From positions 124,001 through 188,000 of the forward strand of contig JAJTWZ010000002.1 of assembly GCA_021463145.1 (NCBI GenBank): a stretch of 64,000 nt of DNA. The letters are read 5' to 3'. A model generated the notes under the pieces. It made no database searches, was not told the DNA's origin, and worked only from the letters and a program-made list of their open reading frames with translations. The stretch's first letter is position 1; each line of letters opens with the position of its first letter. This DNA is from Blastocatellia bacterium. GTDB lineage: Bacteria; Acidobacteriota; Blastocatellia; UBA7656; JADIYM01. Position numbers and translations under genes: made by a program. This document shows positions 51,457 through 61,059 of this stretch, in pieces.

Positions 51457-53574
51457 TCAGTGAACGAACGTTGCCTCGACCGAAACGAGACCGTCGACCT
51501 CGACGACGATGCGGTTGCGCTGACCGGGCGGCTTCAGATGAAGCGCCTCGGCCGTCCCCTTCATCTTGAACTGCGCCCCCGACGACGCGACCGTGGCCGC
51601 CAGATCCACCGTCAGGTCGTTGATCCGGACGGCGATACCCGGAGCGAATCCCTCGCCCTTGACCTTGAGCACGAGGTTCGGCCCCTTCACCTTCAACGAC
51701 ACCGACTCGACGACCGGACGAGCCCGAAGCCGCGACGGAGCGTCGCTCGCGTCCGCCGTCTCGACTCCATCCGAATCCCGGACCAGAACGCGCACCAGCA
51801 CTTCCGCGCTGGCCCGTCCCTCCGGAATCCATTCGATCGAGCGCGCGACGGGCGTGAGATCTCCGACGGCGGTCCAGTGCGCTCCTCCGTCCAGACTCGC
51901 CTCGACCGACTGTTCCGAGACGCGGTCGGGATTCTCGATCGTCCACGCCACTCGCGTCGCTTCACCGGCGATGAGCGTCTCGCCGCCGTTCGGGGAAACA
52001 ACGCGGACCGTTCTAGGACTTCGATCCACTGCCCCGCCGCGCGCCGGCAGACCAAGTCCAACGCTTACGATCGTTTCGTCGATCGCGAGCACCGCTCCGA
52101 TGGCGTCGAGCGCCTCGATGCGGAAACGAAGCGCCGCGGTCACGAAATCCGTATCCGGTATCCATTCGATAGACGACTGTTGAGGGGTGGCCCGCCCGAT
52201 CTCGCTCCAGACCTGACCACCGTCCTGCGAGACGCTCAGTACGAACTGCGCGACCGCTCCACGCGGCACGAAATCGACCCAAGAAACCGTCACCGGCGAT
52301 CCGGACACCGCCTGTAGTTCGTAGGCCGGAGCCGTGAGCCGCAGTGGCGCGACAACGCCAACGATGCCCGGCACGATCGTGAACGAGCCGTTCGTCTTTC
52401 GCATTCGAAACGCGCGCGGGCCGGGCAGCGCATCCCGGTCGACGTCGAAGAACGCCTCGAGGAGCCCCACGACTCCCGTCACCTGGATGATCGTGATGTC
52501 GTCACTCAGGGGCTCGACAGCCTCGATCTCGTCGAGGCCCGCGCCTTCGTAGTAGATCCGGACCGTCTGGACACCTCCCCCGGGCGAACACGTCGTCGGT
52601 TCGGCCGTCGTGATCTTGAAGGCCGTGTCGCCACCCACCGGCACGTCGAGGTTCGCGGTCGAGACCTCGCCGGCGTCCACTATTATCTCGTCCGGCGACT
52701 CGACCGTAATGAAGTCGAGCGGCCCGCCCGGATACGTCCCGATGAAATTGCCGTCTACAGCCGGGCCGTCGTTCGGGTCGACGACGAGGCGATATGTCCC
52801 CGGCCAGACTGGCGTGTGGTAGTTGCCCTGTTCGTCCGCGAACGTGCCGAATGCGGTTCGCCCGTTCGATCCGAGGAAATTCACGCGCGCGCCTGACAGT
52901 CCCGCGCCGCCCCGCGTCACGCGGCCGCGAATTTCGGCAAGCGAGTTGGGACCGTCCGTGTACCTGGCGACCGCCTTTGCCGTCTGGTCGGGATCCACCC
53001 AGTTGATTCGATCGGTCAGGACGGGAAACATCACCGTCGACCCCAGAAAGGAGTGGTCGAAACCGAGCCAGTGCCCCATTTCGTGCGTCAGGACGGCTAC
53101 GAGTGACTCGTCGCCACGGCTGAACGGCACGTCGAGCACGATGTCGAGGAACGCGTCCGCGCCCCAGCCGGGGCGTCCGACCGTCGCGCGAGCCGCCTGG
53201 CGAATGTTCTCCGCCCGGATGAGATTGCCACCTTCGCCCGGCCCCACGATCTGAAAGCGGAGATACGTGCCCGGAATCGTCCAGTTCCGTGCGGCCCGAG
53301 TGACGACGCCGACAGGGTCGTCAGTGATCAGCAGCATCGACGGATCGACTTCGATCTTCAGCCCGCCGCCGGCAAAATCATCAGGTCCGAGGCCACGATT
53401 GGGAATGATTCCCGAGAACTCGACGTCGGCAGCCTTCCAGGACTCGCGCTCGTCGGCCGCGCCGCAACTAGTCGACACGGCTCCGTACGATACGCCGTTC
53501 TCGAGCGCGTCATCCGCGCGCACGAACCCGCCGCACATCAGGATTCCGGCAAATATGACGGCGCAGAGCTTCAT
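51457..53574 (-). CDS. Secreted matrixin-like (M10A) zinc protease with adhesion-type repeats
   Basis: A 705-residue exported protein. The signal peptide (about 1-20) is followed by a matrixin-type domain with the zinc motif HEMGHWLGFDH (near residue 160) and the Met-turn region. Then come a carboxypeptidase-regulatory-like beta domain (GRVTRGGAGLSGARV, about 220-300), two fibronectin-type or Ser/Thr-repeat-like domains (SPNGGE, EWIP), and an IPT-like end (VVESVSLKVKGPNL). It would act outside the cell on proteins or matrix. ATG 53574 starts a good signal; ATG 53598 is possible. Confidence 0.8.
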   Translation of the reverse strand: MKLCAVIFAGILMCGGFVRADDALENGVSYGAVSTSCGAADERESWKAADVEFSGIIPNRGLGPDDFAGGGLKIEVDPSMLLITDDPVGVVTRAARNWTIPGTYLRFQIVGPGEGGNLIRAENIRQAARATVGRPGWGADAFLDIVLDVPFSRGDESLVAVLTHEMGHWLGFDHSFLGSTVMFPVLTDRINWVDPDQTAKAVARYTDGPNSLAEIRGRVTRGGAGLSGARVNFLGSNGRTAFGTFADEQGNYHTPVWPGTYRLVVDPNDGPAVDGNFIGTYPGGPLDFITVESPDEIIVDAGEVSTANLDVPVGGDTAFKITTAEPTTCSPGGGVQTVRIYYEGAGLDEIEAVEPLSDDITIIQVTGVVGLLEAFFDVDRDALPGPRAFRMRKTNGSFTIVPGIVGVVAPLRLTAPAYELQAVSGSPVTVSWVDFVPRGAVAQFVLSVSQDGGQVWSEIGRATPQQSSIEWIPDTDFVTAALRFRIEALDAIGAVLAIDETIVSVGLGLPARGGAVDRSPRTVRVVSPNGGETLIAGEATRVAWTIENPDRVSEQSVEASLDGGAHWTAVGDLTPVARSIEWIPEGRASAEVLVRVLVRDSDGVETADASDAPSRLRARPVVESVSLKVKGPNLVLKVKGEGFAPGIAVRINDLTVDLAATVASSGAQFKMKGTAEALHLKPPGQRNRIVVEVDGLVSVEATFVH

Positions 53575-53684
53575 GGCGACAACTGGAGGCTCCGGCATTA
53601 TGACACGCTCCGTGGGCGACAGGTCCGATTCCGGCTCCGCAACGGATGTCGTATGCTCACGGTGGCCCGCCGCGAGGTTCCAAG

Positions 53685-55481
53685 ATGACTCTCGAGATCG
53701 CCTACGTCCTCATCCTCTTTCTGCTCGCGCTCGCGCTGTTCGCGACCGAGGTTTTCGCCGTCGACGTCGTAGGCCTCCTCGTGCTGCTCGCCCTCGTCGT
53801 GCCGGGCGCGTTCGGTTTGAAGATCCTGACGCCGAGCGAAGCCCTCGGCGCGTTCGGCGACGAAACCGTGCTGCTGCTCATCGCCGACTTCATGCTCACG
53901 ACTGGCCTGATCCGCACCGGAATCACGGCCGAAATCGGCAACCAGATCTATCGAGTCGGATCGCAGCGGCCCTGGACCGTCGTGCCGCTGCTGCTCGGCG
54001 TCGCTGCGGCCATCTCGTTCTGGATCTCGAACACGGTGACGATGGCCGTCTTTCTGCCCATCGCCGTCGGCATCTCGCAGCGGATGAAGATCAGCCCGTC
54101 GCGGGTCCTGATGCCTCTCGCCTTTTCGATCATTCTGGGCGGCACGGTCACGCTCATCGGGACGTCGACGAACCTCGTCATTTCGGGACGGCTTTCCGAA
54201 TATGGCCAGGCTCCGATCTCTCTGTTCGAAATGACGCCGGTGGGAATCGTGCTCACGATCGCGGGACTTCTCTACGTCTTCACCCTGGGTCGCAGGATCA
54301 TTCCCGAGCGGCACAAAGGCGGCGAGCTCACTTCCGACTACAAGATGCGCGAGTACCTCTGCGAACTCCTGATACTCGAAAACTCGGCGCTCGTGGGACG
54401 AGCCGTGCGGGACGCGAGAATCGGCGAGAAGCTCGACCTGAACATCCTCGGCATTATCCGCGACAAGACGCAGACGCTTTCGCCACGGCCCGACCTCATC
54501 CTCGAGGCCGGCGACCTGATGCTCGTCGAGGGCAAGGTCGCCAACATTATGCGCATCAAGGACACATCGGGCATCGAGATCAAGCCCGACGTGAAACTGC
54601 GCGATCCGGACCTGACTTCGAAAGACGTCGAACTCGCCGAGATCACCATCGTTCCGGGTTCCTGGCTGGTCGGGCGCACGTTGAAGGAGTCCCATTTCCG
54701 GGAGCGGCAGAACCTCACCGTCCTCGCGATCAACCATCACGGCGGCGTGCGCCGTAACAAGCTGAGTATCACGAAACTCCGGGCTGGCGACGTTCTCCTG
54801 GTACAGGGCGCGCGCGAGTCGATCGGCCGTATGGCGCTCGATCGCAACAACTTCATCGTGCTCGGCGAACTGCCGTCGAACATCCTGGTACGGAAGGACC
54901 GTGCCCGTTACGCCGTGGCGATTTTCGTGCTTGTTGTCATTCTCGGCTCGTTGAAGGTCATGCCTTTCTCGATCGCGTTCGTGCTCGGGACCGTGCTGAT
55001 GTTCCTGACGGGCTGCCTGACGCCCGAGGAGGGCTACCGGGGCGTGAACTGGGAGATGATGGTTCTCATCGCCTGCATGATCGCGTTCGGCCTCGCGATG
55101 GAGAAAACGCAGGCGGCGGCGTACGTAGCCGGGATCGTGGTTTCTTACGTCAGTCCGCACGGCGTTTTCTGGGTAATGACGGCGTTTTTTGCCCTCACGG
55201 TATTCCTCACCCAGCCAATGTCGAATCAGGCGTCGGCGCTGGTCGTCTTACCAATCGCGATCAACACGGCGGTATCGATCGGTATAAACCCGCGCACGCT
55301 GATAATGGTCGTGGCGTTCGCCGCTTCGTGCTCGTTCCTGACGCCACTGGAACCGGCCTGCATCATGGCGTACGGACCGGGACGATACCGATTCCGCGAC
55401 TTCGTCGTGGCGGGGTCGGGGCTTACGCTCATCGTCTACGTGATTGTGATGACGATGGTGCCCATGATCTGGGTCCCCTGA
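53685..55481 (+). CDS. SLC13-family anion transporter with central RCK_C domains
   Basis: A 598-residue sodium-coupled transporter of the DASS/SLC13 or related ArsB-like fold, for dicarboxylates, sulfate or similar. Helices fill about 1-185 and 400-598. The ion-binding-type motifs are ISNTVTMAVFLPIA and the C-terminal QPMSNQASALVVLPIA. Between the halves (about 225-400) are two TrkA-C (RCK_C) domains, which would bind a regulatory ligand. ATG 53685 is used as it begins the first helix. Confidence 0.9.
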   Translation: MTLEIAYVLILFLLALALFATEVFAVDVVGLLVLLALVVPGAFGLKILTPSEALGAFGDETVLLLIADFMLTTGLIRTGITAEIGNQIYRVGSQRPWTVVPLLLGVAAAISFWISNTVTMAVFLPIAVGISQRMKISPSRVLMPLAFSIILGGTVTLIGTSTNLVISGRLSEYGQAPISLFEMTPVGIVLTIAGLLYVFTLGRRIIPERHKGGELTSDYKMREYLCELLILENSALVGRAVRDARIGEKLDLNILGIIRDKTQTLSPRPDLILEAGDLMLVEGKVANIMRIKDTSGIEIKPDVKLRDPDLTSKDVELAEITIVPGSWLVGRTLKESHFRERQNLTVLAINHHGGVRRNKLSITKLRAGDVLLVQGARESIGRMALDRNNFIVLGELPSNILVRKDRARYAVAIFVLVVILGSLKVMPFSIAFVLGTVLMFLTGCLTPEEGYRGVNWEMMVLIACMIAFGLAMEKTQAAAYVAGIVVSYVSPHGVFWVMTAFFALTVFLTQPMSNQASALVVLPIAINTAVSIGINPRTLIMVVAFAASCSFLTPLEPACIMAYGPGRYRFRDFVVAGSGLTLIVYVIVMTMVPMIWVP

Positions 55482-55491
55482 GGCGTAAGAC

Positions 55492-56001
55492 TTGGAGCGC
55501 ATCATTCCATGGATTGGGGCAGTCGTTACCGTCGCAGGCTGCGTCGGGCTCGTCTGGATATACGCTACGCAGCCTCGGTCCATCTCCGAACTGCGAACCA
55601 ACGCGGCCGTGCAGGCCAATCTCTACGAGATCGACCGGACACAGTTCGATCTCGGGCGCGCAGCCTTCCGTGAAGGTCAGTTCCGCATCGCGATCGACCG
55701 GTTTGCCCGCGCCGACGCCGCATCGCGCGACCCGCAGTCGCAGTTCCTGATCGCGGCGTCCCATTACGAACTCGGCCGGGGCCACGTCTACGACGACGAC
55801 ACGGAGTTCGCCGCCGCGCTGGCGGCAATTGACCGGTGTCTCGCCAACTCGCCGAACAGGACTTTCACGATGGTTGATCCGACGCTCAACCTGCCGTTCA
55901 CGTCGGCGGAGCGGCTTCGCGAGCGCCTGCGCGAAGGTCTGACTTCAACTGCTGGCGACCTGAACCCGTTCGGAGGCAGCGGAGAGGAGCACTCGAGATG
56001 A
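55492..56001 (+). CDS. Membrane-anchored TPR-like protein
   Basis: A 169-residue protein starting at TTG, the only start near the end of the transporter. One helix (about 5-24) anchors a region with TPR-like helices (RAAFREGQFRIAIDRFARAD; QFLIAASHYELGRG). No ATG is available in this frame. Its TGA overlaps the next ATG. Confidence 0.6.
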   Translation: MERIIPWIGAVVTVAGCVGLVWIYATQPRSISELRTNAAVQANLYEIDRTQFDLGRAAFREGQFRIAIDRFARADAASRDPQSQFLIAASHYELGRGHVYDDDTEFAAALAAIDRCLANSPNRTFTMVDPTLNLPFTSAERLRERLREGLTSTAGDLNPFGGSGEEHSR

Positions 56002-56771
56002 GCGCCCTGCTCTGGCGTCACATCGGGTTGCCGGCCGTGTTTCTCACTGTTGCCCTGTTCGGCGGGTTTCGGTTCGCTGCGCTCGATCACGCGCTGCGCT
56101 TCGTACCGCCGCCGCTCACTACGCTCCTGCTCGCTTCGGCGGTGTTGCTGCTGTTCGGCCGATCCGGGCTTTTGAACGTCGGACGCGACTGGATCGGTCC
56201 GGATCGAACACCCGAAGTGAACCTTTCGAACGGGCTGACGCTTCTCACGCTTTTCGCTGCCACGGTGCAGGTATTCAATGCCGTGATGCCGGAGGATCCG
56301 CTCTTCTTCGCGGTATTTGCCGTCGTCTTCGCGCTCGCGCTCTGGAACTCGCTGCTTGCGACAATCCTTCCGCGCCGCCTCGTCGTGAGCATCGGAGGAC
56401 TGCTGCTCGCGGCTTTCGTGGTGAAGTACCTGCTGCTCGCATCTCTGTTCGAGCCAACGGACTCGGTCACGAAGTCGATAGTTCAGTCGGTGCTTCGCGG
56501 CGTGACGCTCGGAGGATTGGAGAGCGAGGCGTACGCGCGCGAGACCGGCTACGTGGCGTTCGGCTGTATCGCGTTGTATTTGATCGGGCTGTGGACGTCG
56601 TCGCCAGTCACTGACCCGCGCGAAGACCGGCTTGCTGCCTTACTGGCGCGTCCCGAAGCGTTGTCCGAGGAACAGCGGCAGCGACTGCTCGACGTGCTCG
56701 TGCCGCGCGAACTCGGCGAGGCCGGTGTCGCCGGGGCGGTGGATGCCGAGGAGGAGGGCGTGTCGCGATGA
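55998..56771 (+). CDS. Polytopic membrane protein, hypothetical
   Basis: A 257-residue protein with about six hydrophobic helices (to about residue 200), then a charged tail ([18 protein letters not shown]). I do not recognise the family. It overlaps the genes on both sides by ATGA junctions, so it is part of a run from 55492 to dtd. Confidence 0.6.
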   Translation: MSALLWRHIGLPAVFLTVALFGGFRFAALDHALRFVPPPLTTLLLASAVLLLFGRSGLLNVGRDWIGPDRTPEVNLSNGLTLLTLFAATVQVFNAVMPEDPLFFAVFAVVFALALWNSLLATILPRRLVVSIGGLLLAAFVVKYLLLASLFEPTDSVTKSIVQSVLRGVTLGGLESEAYARETGYVAFGCIALYLIGLWTSSPVTDPREDRLAALLARPEALSEEQRQRLLDVLVPRELGEAGVAGAVDAEEEGVSR

Positions 56772-57214
56772 GGGCCGTCGTGCAGCGGGTCTCGCGCGCC
56801 GAGGTGCGCGTCGATGGCGAGGTGACGGGACGGATTGGGCGCGGACTTGTCGTACTGCTCGGCGTGGGTCGCGACGACGGTGAAGCGGAAGCCAGGTGGT
56901 TGCTCGAGAAGATCGCCGGGCTGCGGATTTTTGCCGACCGGGAGGGCAGGATGAACCTCGGTCTGGAGGACGTCGGCGGCGGATTGCTGGTCGTCTCGCA
57001 GTTCACCTTGTACGGCGACACGCGAAAGGGTCGCCGGCCGTCGTTCATAGATGCGGCGCCGCCCGAGCGGGCAGCGGCGCTTTACGATCGTTTCGTCGCG
57101 ATGGCGCGCGAGCGGGGCCTCGATGTGGGTACCGGCGTTTTTCAGGCGATGATGGACGTGGAACTCGTAAACGATGGTCCGGTGACGCTGATCGTCGAGA
57201 CGCCAGCGGCGTAA
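56768..57214 (+). CDS. dtd: D-aminoacyl-tRNA deacylase
   Basis: Removes D-amino acids wrongly attached to tRNA. The 148-residue product has both family motifs: [17 protein letters not shown] (active-site SQFT) and the NDGPVT loop in [13 protein letters not shown]. It begins [12 protein letters not shown] as usual. The start overlaps the preceding gene (ATGA). Confidence 0.96.
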   Translation: MRAVVQRVSRAEVRVDGEVTGRIGRGLVVLLGVGRDDGEAEARWLLEKIAGLRIFADREGRMNLGLEDVGGGLLVVSQFTLYGDTRKGRRPSFIDAAPPERAAALYDRFVAMARERGLDVGTGVFQAMMDVELVNDGPVTLIVETPAA

Positions 57215-57345
57215 GGCGCGGATGGGGAAGCCGCTCCCGGCCAACCCGTTGTCAATCCGTTGCCAATCCTGTCGCGACATCTATAATGTGCGCACACGTC
57301 GGTGACGCCAGTCACTGGTCATACAGATTCGGCAGGAGTCCTCGA

Positions 57346-58416
57346 TTGGACGGCACACCCAAGTTATCCAGGGTCAAGGTGGCCCTGTCGGGTCTCTCGC
57401 ACGTCGGCTCGGTGCGGACGAACAACGAGGATCGATTCCTTATCGCCGATATCACGACCGGTGCCGAGATTCAGGGACAGGCGCTCGACGGCCACGTCCT
57501 CACCGATCGCGGCACGCTGCTCGTCGTCTCCGACGGAATGGGTGGAGCGGAAGCCGGCGAAGTCGCGAGCCGTATCGTCGTCGAGAGCCTGCGAGACGGG
57601 CTTGTCCAGGCGCCTCCGTTCGTCGTTGCCAAGGACGCCCTGCGCGGCGTCGTGGAGCAGGTGAACCTCGAGATCCACAACGAGGCGATGACGAATCCGT
57701 CGTGCAAGGGCATGGGCGCGACCCTTGCCGCCGCCTGGATCGTCGGCTCGGACGCATATTTCGCCCACGTCGGAGATTCGCGCGGTTACCTGCTGCGGGC
57801 CGGCCACATGCGCCAGGTCACTCGTGACCAGTCGATGGTCGAATCGCTCGTCGAGGTCGGGATGATCGACAGGTCGGCGGCCGAGAGTCATCCTCAGCGG
57901 AACGTGATTCTCCAGGCCATGGGAGCACGGCCCGAGGTCGCCGTTGCCATCGAGAGGGTCGAGCTCCGTCGCGGTGACTTCTTGTTGTTCTGCTCCGACG
58001 GACTCTCGGGCAAGGTCACGCTCGACGAGATGCGAGACGCCATCCTCACAACAGCGACTCTATCGGACGCCTGTTCCAGGCTCGTCGATCTTGCGAATGC
58101 GCGTGGCGGCGAAGACAACATTACGGTCGTCATTGCGGAGCTCGACGGCGAGGGGCTGCCGGAAACCGCGCTGAACGAGCGGATGACCCGCACGCTGAAG
58201 TCGCTGTCGGCGTTCGACTTCAAGCTGGGGGCGGGATATGCGCCGCCGTCCGCCCAGCCAACGCACTCGCTCGGCAGTGATCCTGTGGCGGATGAAGCGG
58301 CGGGGCCGAAGGTGTACCCTCCGCCAGGACACCCTGGCACGCCGGAAGCGCCACCTCAGAACGAGCTCACCCTGAACATCGGCACGTTGCCCGCCCCGAA
58401 AAAGTCGGAGGACTAA
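57346..58416 (+). CDS. PP2C-family Ser/Thr protein phosphatase
   Basis: A 356-residue metal-dependent phosphatase that would reverse Hanks-type kinase phosphorylation. Motifs include SVRTNNEDRFLI (metal Asp), VSDGMGGAEAGEVAS, MGATLAAAW, FAHVGDSRGYLLR, DFLLFCSDGLSG and GGEDNITVVIAEL. A Pro-rich tail of about 90 residues has no membrane helix. The start is TTG 57346, with AGGAG seven bases upstream; no better start is near. It is likely the partner of the kinase at 22-25 kb, but the two are far apart. Confidence 0.93.
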   Translation: MDGTPKLSRVKVALSGLSHVGSVRTNNEDRFLIADITTGAEIQGQALDGHVLTDRGTLLVVSDGMGGAEAGEVASRIVVESLRDGLVQAPPFVVAKDALRGVVEQVNLEIHNEAMTNPSCKGMGATLAAAWIVGSDAYFAHVGDSRGYLLRAGHMRQVTRDQSMVESLVEVGMIDRSAAESHPQRNVILQAMGARPEVAVAIERVELRRGDFLLFCSDGLSGKVTLDEMRDAILTTATLSDACSRLVDLANARGGEDNITVVIAELDGEGLPETALNERMTRTLKSLSAFDFKLGAGYAPPSAQPTHSLGSDPVADEAAGPKVYPPPGHPGTPEAPPQNELTLNIGTLPAPKKSED

Positions 58417-58588
58417 CGCCGGTTCCGCCTTCTGGCGATCCCCGGCTCCCAAGGTCAGGGGCACGGCTGCCAAACTGGTCATCTGTGGGCCGGCCCCGAT
58501 GCGACGCGTAAAACTCTGGCGGGTGACTTAGTAGTTCTCCACGCGCCTGCGGCGCACCAACTCGGATGAAACGCCCTGCGGCCGCGTC

Positions 58589-58819
58589 GTCCGCGACCGC
58601 GGAGCGGTCGATGAAATAGCCGTGGGTCGCGCGCAGGCGAGCGCAGCGAGCCAAGCTGCGACCCGCGGAACCGCCGGCCATGGCGTCTCGACCGCGGAGC
58701 GGTCGCATCGTAAGCCCTAGACGCGCGCGCAAGAAGCAACCATTCCGTATTGGCCGCTGATCGACATTCGCGTGACGTCCGTTGCGATCGGGCCGTGCGA
58801 CCGCTCCGCGGTCGCGGAC
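58589..58819. repeat. Element with 22-bp terminal inverted repeats, family C
   Basis: The segment 58589-58610 is the exact reverse complement of 58798-58819. Each end contains the palindrome-like CGACCGCGGAGCGGTCG, which also occurs in the middle at 58689-58705. Total length is 231 bp, a size and shape like a miniature inverted-repeat element. No target-site duplication was confirmed. Confidence 0.6.
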
Positions 58820-58937
58820 GCTGTCACTAACCACAACACCTGACTCCGACAGGGGCTTCGTAACAGGTGGGCACCTCTTGAATGCGCGGCAGCGCCAGTT
58901 CCAAACACTTCAAGTGATCTCTCACCCGCACCCGGTC

Positions 58938-59064
58938 AACCGCCTGTAAAATAAAGTCGTTGACATTGCCAGGCGGTTTGGCGTATCCCTACGGGACCAG
59001 TTTCCGAACTGTGGGGTTATTCGGACACCAACCACTCACCGGCGCGAGCCGGTGGAGGTGCACG
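58938..59064 (+). promoter_or_regulatory. Promoter candidate with operator-like repeat and structured leader
   Basis: TTGACA (58960-58965) with a weak TATCCC 18 bp on. AACCGCCTG (58938-58946) and CAGGCGGTT (58970-58978) form an inverted repeat around the -35 box. The leader can fold as CCC-TAC-GGG, then TCCGAA pairing with TTCGGA, then CACCGGC-GCGA-GCCGGTG (a GNRA loop) that overlaps the ribosome site GGAGGTG. It may be a cis-acting RNA; no known riboswitch class was recognised. Confidence 0.4.
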
Positions 59065-59253
59065 GTGAACTCAGCCAATTCAAGCTCGACCGCTCCCGTT
59101 CTTGCGCGTGTTCAACCCGTCGCCGACGGCTCCCGCGCTTCCATTTCACGACCGTCAGGATCCAGGCCGGCGCCTAAGCACGCACCTTTCGTGCAGCGCC
59201 TCGTTGCAAGGCGCCTCACGCAGGAGGCGGCGCGAGTGCGTTCCGGGCGTTGA
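59065..59253 (+). CDS. Possible small protein downstream of the structured leader
   Basis: A 62-codon frame starting at GTG, with GGAGGTG a few bases upstream. The predicted product is rich in Ser, Ala, Arg and Pro (it begins VNSANSSSTAPVLARVQ), has no membrane segment and resembles no family I know. The second half enters repeat-like sequence. It is listed mainly because the upstream signals are unusually good; it may not be a gene. Confidence 0.25.
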   Translation: MNSANSSSTAPVLARVQPVADGSRASISRPSGSRPAPKHAPFVQRLVARRLTQEAARVRSGR

Positions 59254-59384
59254 GCGCGCTTTGCTGCTTTGGCCTCTCGAGAGGCAGGGTGGTCCGCGAC
59301 CGCGGACCCGTTTGCTTCTCGGAAGGCCAAACTCGAGGTATTTCCACCTTGACAGGAAACACCGTTGCTCCGGCTGACCTGGGG

Positions 59385-59511
59385 TGCAGCGTGAAGCGGT
59401 GCGGCGTGGAGAGCCGCTTTGGTTGTCGCTGAATCGAACGAGTTGCGCAACCTCGAACCGCCTCCTCCCTTGAAAGGGGCGCTTCACGCAACACTCCAAG
59501 GCGCTTCGCAC
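59385..59511. repeat. Intergenic element, family A (third copy)
   Basis: The order of segments (GAGCCGCTTTGG, then ATCGAAC, CAACCTCGAAC, CCTCCTCCC, and CACTCCAAGGCGCTTCGCAC at 59492-59511) parallels the copy at 28636-28773. The left terminal repeat is decayed. It abuts the 3' end of the amidoligase operon. Confidence 0.5.
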
Positions 59512-59533
59512 AGATCTCGAGGAGAAAAGGCTC

Positions 59534-59875
59534 CTACTGCTCTCCACGCGCTACCGCCTCGCGCCACTCCGATTCGGTGACGACGCCTATCGCTTCGAGG
59601 TCAGACGCCCGGAAATCCGCCCGTCCCCACAGGAAGCTCGCCCTGTAGTACCGCACGTGGGCCTCACCCCTCGGATCCCCCATCCCGAGCAGGAACGATC
59701 CCGTCACCCAGCCCAGCCCGGTTCCCGCGCCAGCGTCCAGCGGTCGCACCAGGCTTCCAGTCGCGATCGTCTCCGCCTCCGGCTCGTGCCTGGCACACGC
59801 GGCCGCGATCCCGGCATCCGCGTAGACCGACCCGCACACGTCGCATATGTACGCCGACGTGCGCGAGTCCGCCAT
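59534..59875 (-). CDS. Small Cys/His-containing protein of the amidoligase operon
   Basis: A 113-residue protein not assigned to a family. Near the N-terminus is YICDVCGSVYADAGIAAACARHE, with a CxxC pair and a later Cys and His that may bind a metal, as in zinc ribbons or rubredoxin-like knuckles. The rest is a beta-type segment (HVRYYRASFLWG) and an acidic helical end. ATG 59875 follows the GCS2-like gene by 14 bp, and the gene is last in the operon. It could be a carrier, adaptor or modified substrate; this is unknown. Confidence 0.65.
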   Translation of the reverse strand: MADSRTSAYICDVCGSVYADAGIAAACARHEPEAETIATGSLVRPLDAGAGTGLGWVTGSFLLGMGDPRGEAHVRYYRASFLWGRADFRASDLEAIGVVTESEWREAVARGEQ

Positions 59876-59889
59876 ACCTCCAGCCAGTC

Positions 59890-61023
59890 CTACGCCTTCT
59901 GCGGGCCAGGCAGGGCCGCACCGTCGACAACGCCTTCGACAGTTTCGGCCATGATCCCGTCGACGACAGCCTTGAGGTCGCCCGTCTCCTCGAAGCGGCG
60001 CAACTGCCGGTCCGCGCTCGTGCCGTTTGCGAGGATCGTGTGCACGTACTCGATCTCCTTCCGCGAACCGAGCTCGTCGACGACGTCGTCGATGAAGTCG
60101 AGCAGCTCCAGAATCAGATCCCGCGTCGGCACTTCCTTCTGCTTCCCGAAATCGATCATCTTTCCATCCAGCCCGTAGCGCACCGCGCGCCATTTGTTCT
60201 CCTGGATGTACGCGCGACGGTAGAGCCGGAAACCCATGTTCTGGCGGTAAAGCTTGTAAAGCTTCGCGATGATCGCCTGGAAGAGCGCCGCGATCGTGAC
60301 GACCTCGTCGACCTTCGACGGCAGATCGCAGATCCGGAACTCGAGCGTCGGGAAGAACGGATGCGGACGGACGTCCCACCAGATCTTCTTCGCGTTGTCG
60401 ATGCAACCGGTCTTGATCAGCAGGTTCACGTACGAGTCGTATTCGCCGATCGAGCTGAAGTAGTCCGGAATGTCGGTCCGCGGGAACTTCTTGAAGACCT
60501 CGCAGCGGTAGCTCTTCAGACCGGTCTGGCGGCCTACCCAGAACGGCGAGCTGGTCGTCAGCGCCAGCACGTGCGGCAGGAAATACCGCGCCGCGTTCAT
60601 GAGGTGCACCGAGGCGTCGCGGTCGTCGATGCCCACGTGGACGTGCATACCGAAGATCAGAAGCGAGCGCGCGACGTACTGCATCTCCTCGATGAGCATG
60701 TAGTACCGCTCGTTCGGCGTGATCTCCGACAACTCCCAGTCCGAGAACGGATGAGTAGACGCCGCGGCGATCCGAAGCCCCTTCTTCGCCGCAAGCTCCG
60801 AGATCGTCCGCCGCAGACGGATGACGTCGGCCCGCGCTTCCTGCACGTTCGCGCAGATGCCGGTGCCGACCTCGATCATCGACTGGTGCATCTCGGGCTT
60901 CACCTGTTCCCCGAGAATCATCTGACCCTCGTCGATCATTTCGGTGATGTGCGAGCGCAGGTCTCGAGTCACCGGATCGACGATCTGAAACTCCTCCTCG
61001 ATCCCCAACGTGAAGTCAGCCAT
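59890..61023 (-). CDS. Carboxylate-amine ligase, GCS2/YbdK family
   Basis: A 377-residue ATP-dependent ligase of the glutamate-cysteine-ligase 2 family, which joins a carboxyl group (often glutamate gamma) to an amine. Typical marks are GIEEEFQIVD at residues 7-16 (metal-binding Glu), the EVGTGICANVQEA segment, ASTHPF, and MHVHVGI, with TLEFRICDLP later. GGAGG precedes ATG 61023. It is third in a four-gene operon with two ATP-grasp enzymes, so it probably adds one building block of a peptide-like product. YbdK itself has only weak glutamate-cysteine ligase activity, so the substrates are open. Confidence 0.92.
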   Translation of the reverse strand: MADFTLGIEEEFQIVDPVTRDLRSHITEMIDEGQMILGEQVKPEMHQSMIEVGTGICANVQEARADVIRLRRTISELAAKKGLRIAAASTHPFSDWELSEITPNERYYMLIEEMQYVARSLLIFGMHVHVGIDDRDASVHLMNAARYFLPHVLALTTSSPFWVGRQTGLKSYRCEVFKKFPRTDIPDYFSSIGEYDSYVNLLIKTGCIDNAKKIWWDVRPHPFFPTLEFRICDLPSKVDEVVTIAALFQAIIAKLYKLYRQNMGFRLYRRAYIQENKWRAVRYGLDGKMIDFGKQKEVPTRDLILELLDFIDDVVDELGSRKEIEYVHTILANGTSADRQLRRFEETGDLKAVVDGIMAETVEGVVDGAALPGPQKA

Positions 61024-61059
61024 TTCTGCCTCCGGTAACGTCGTCGGCGGGCGTAACTG

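Larger units (their letters stand above)
58417..59533. other. Long repeat-rich intergenic region
   Basis: A 1.1-kb stretch without a firm gene, between the convergent PP2C gene and the amidoligase operon. It holds a pair of long inverted repeats (58589-58819), a candidate promoter with structured leader and a 62-codon frame (58938-59253), a palindromic GTCCGCGACCGCGGAC at 59292-59307, and a family A repeat (59385-59511). Confidence 0.6.
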
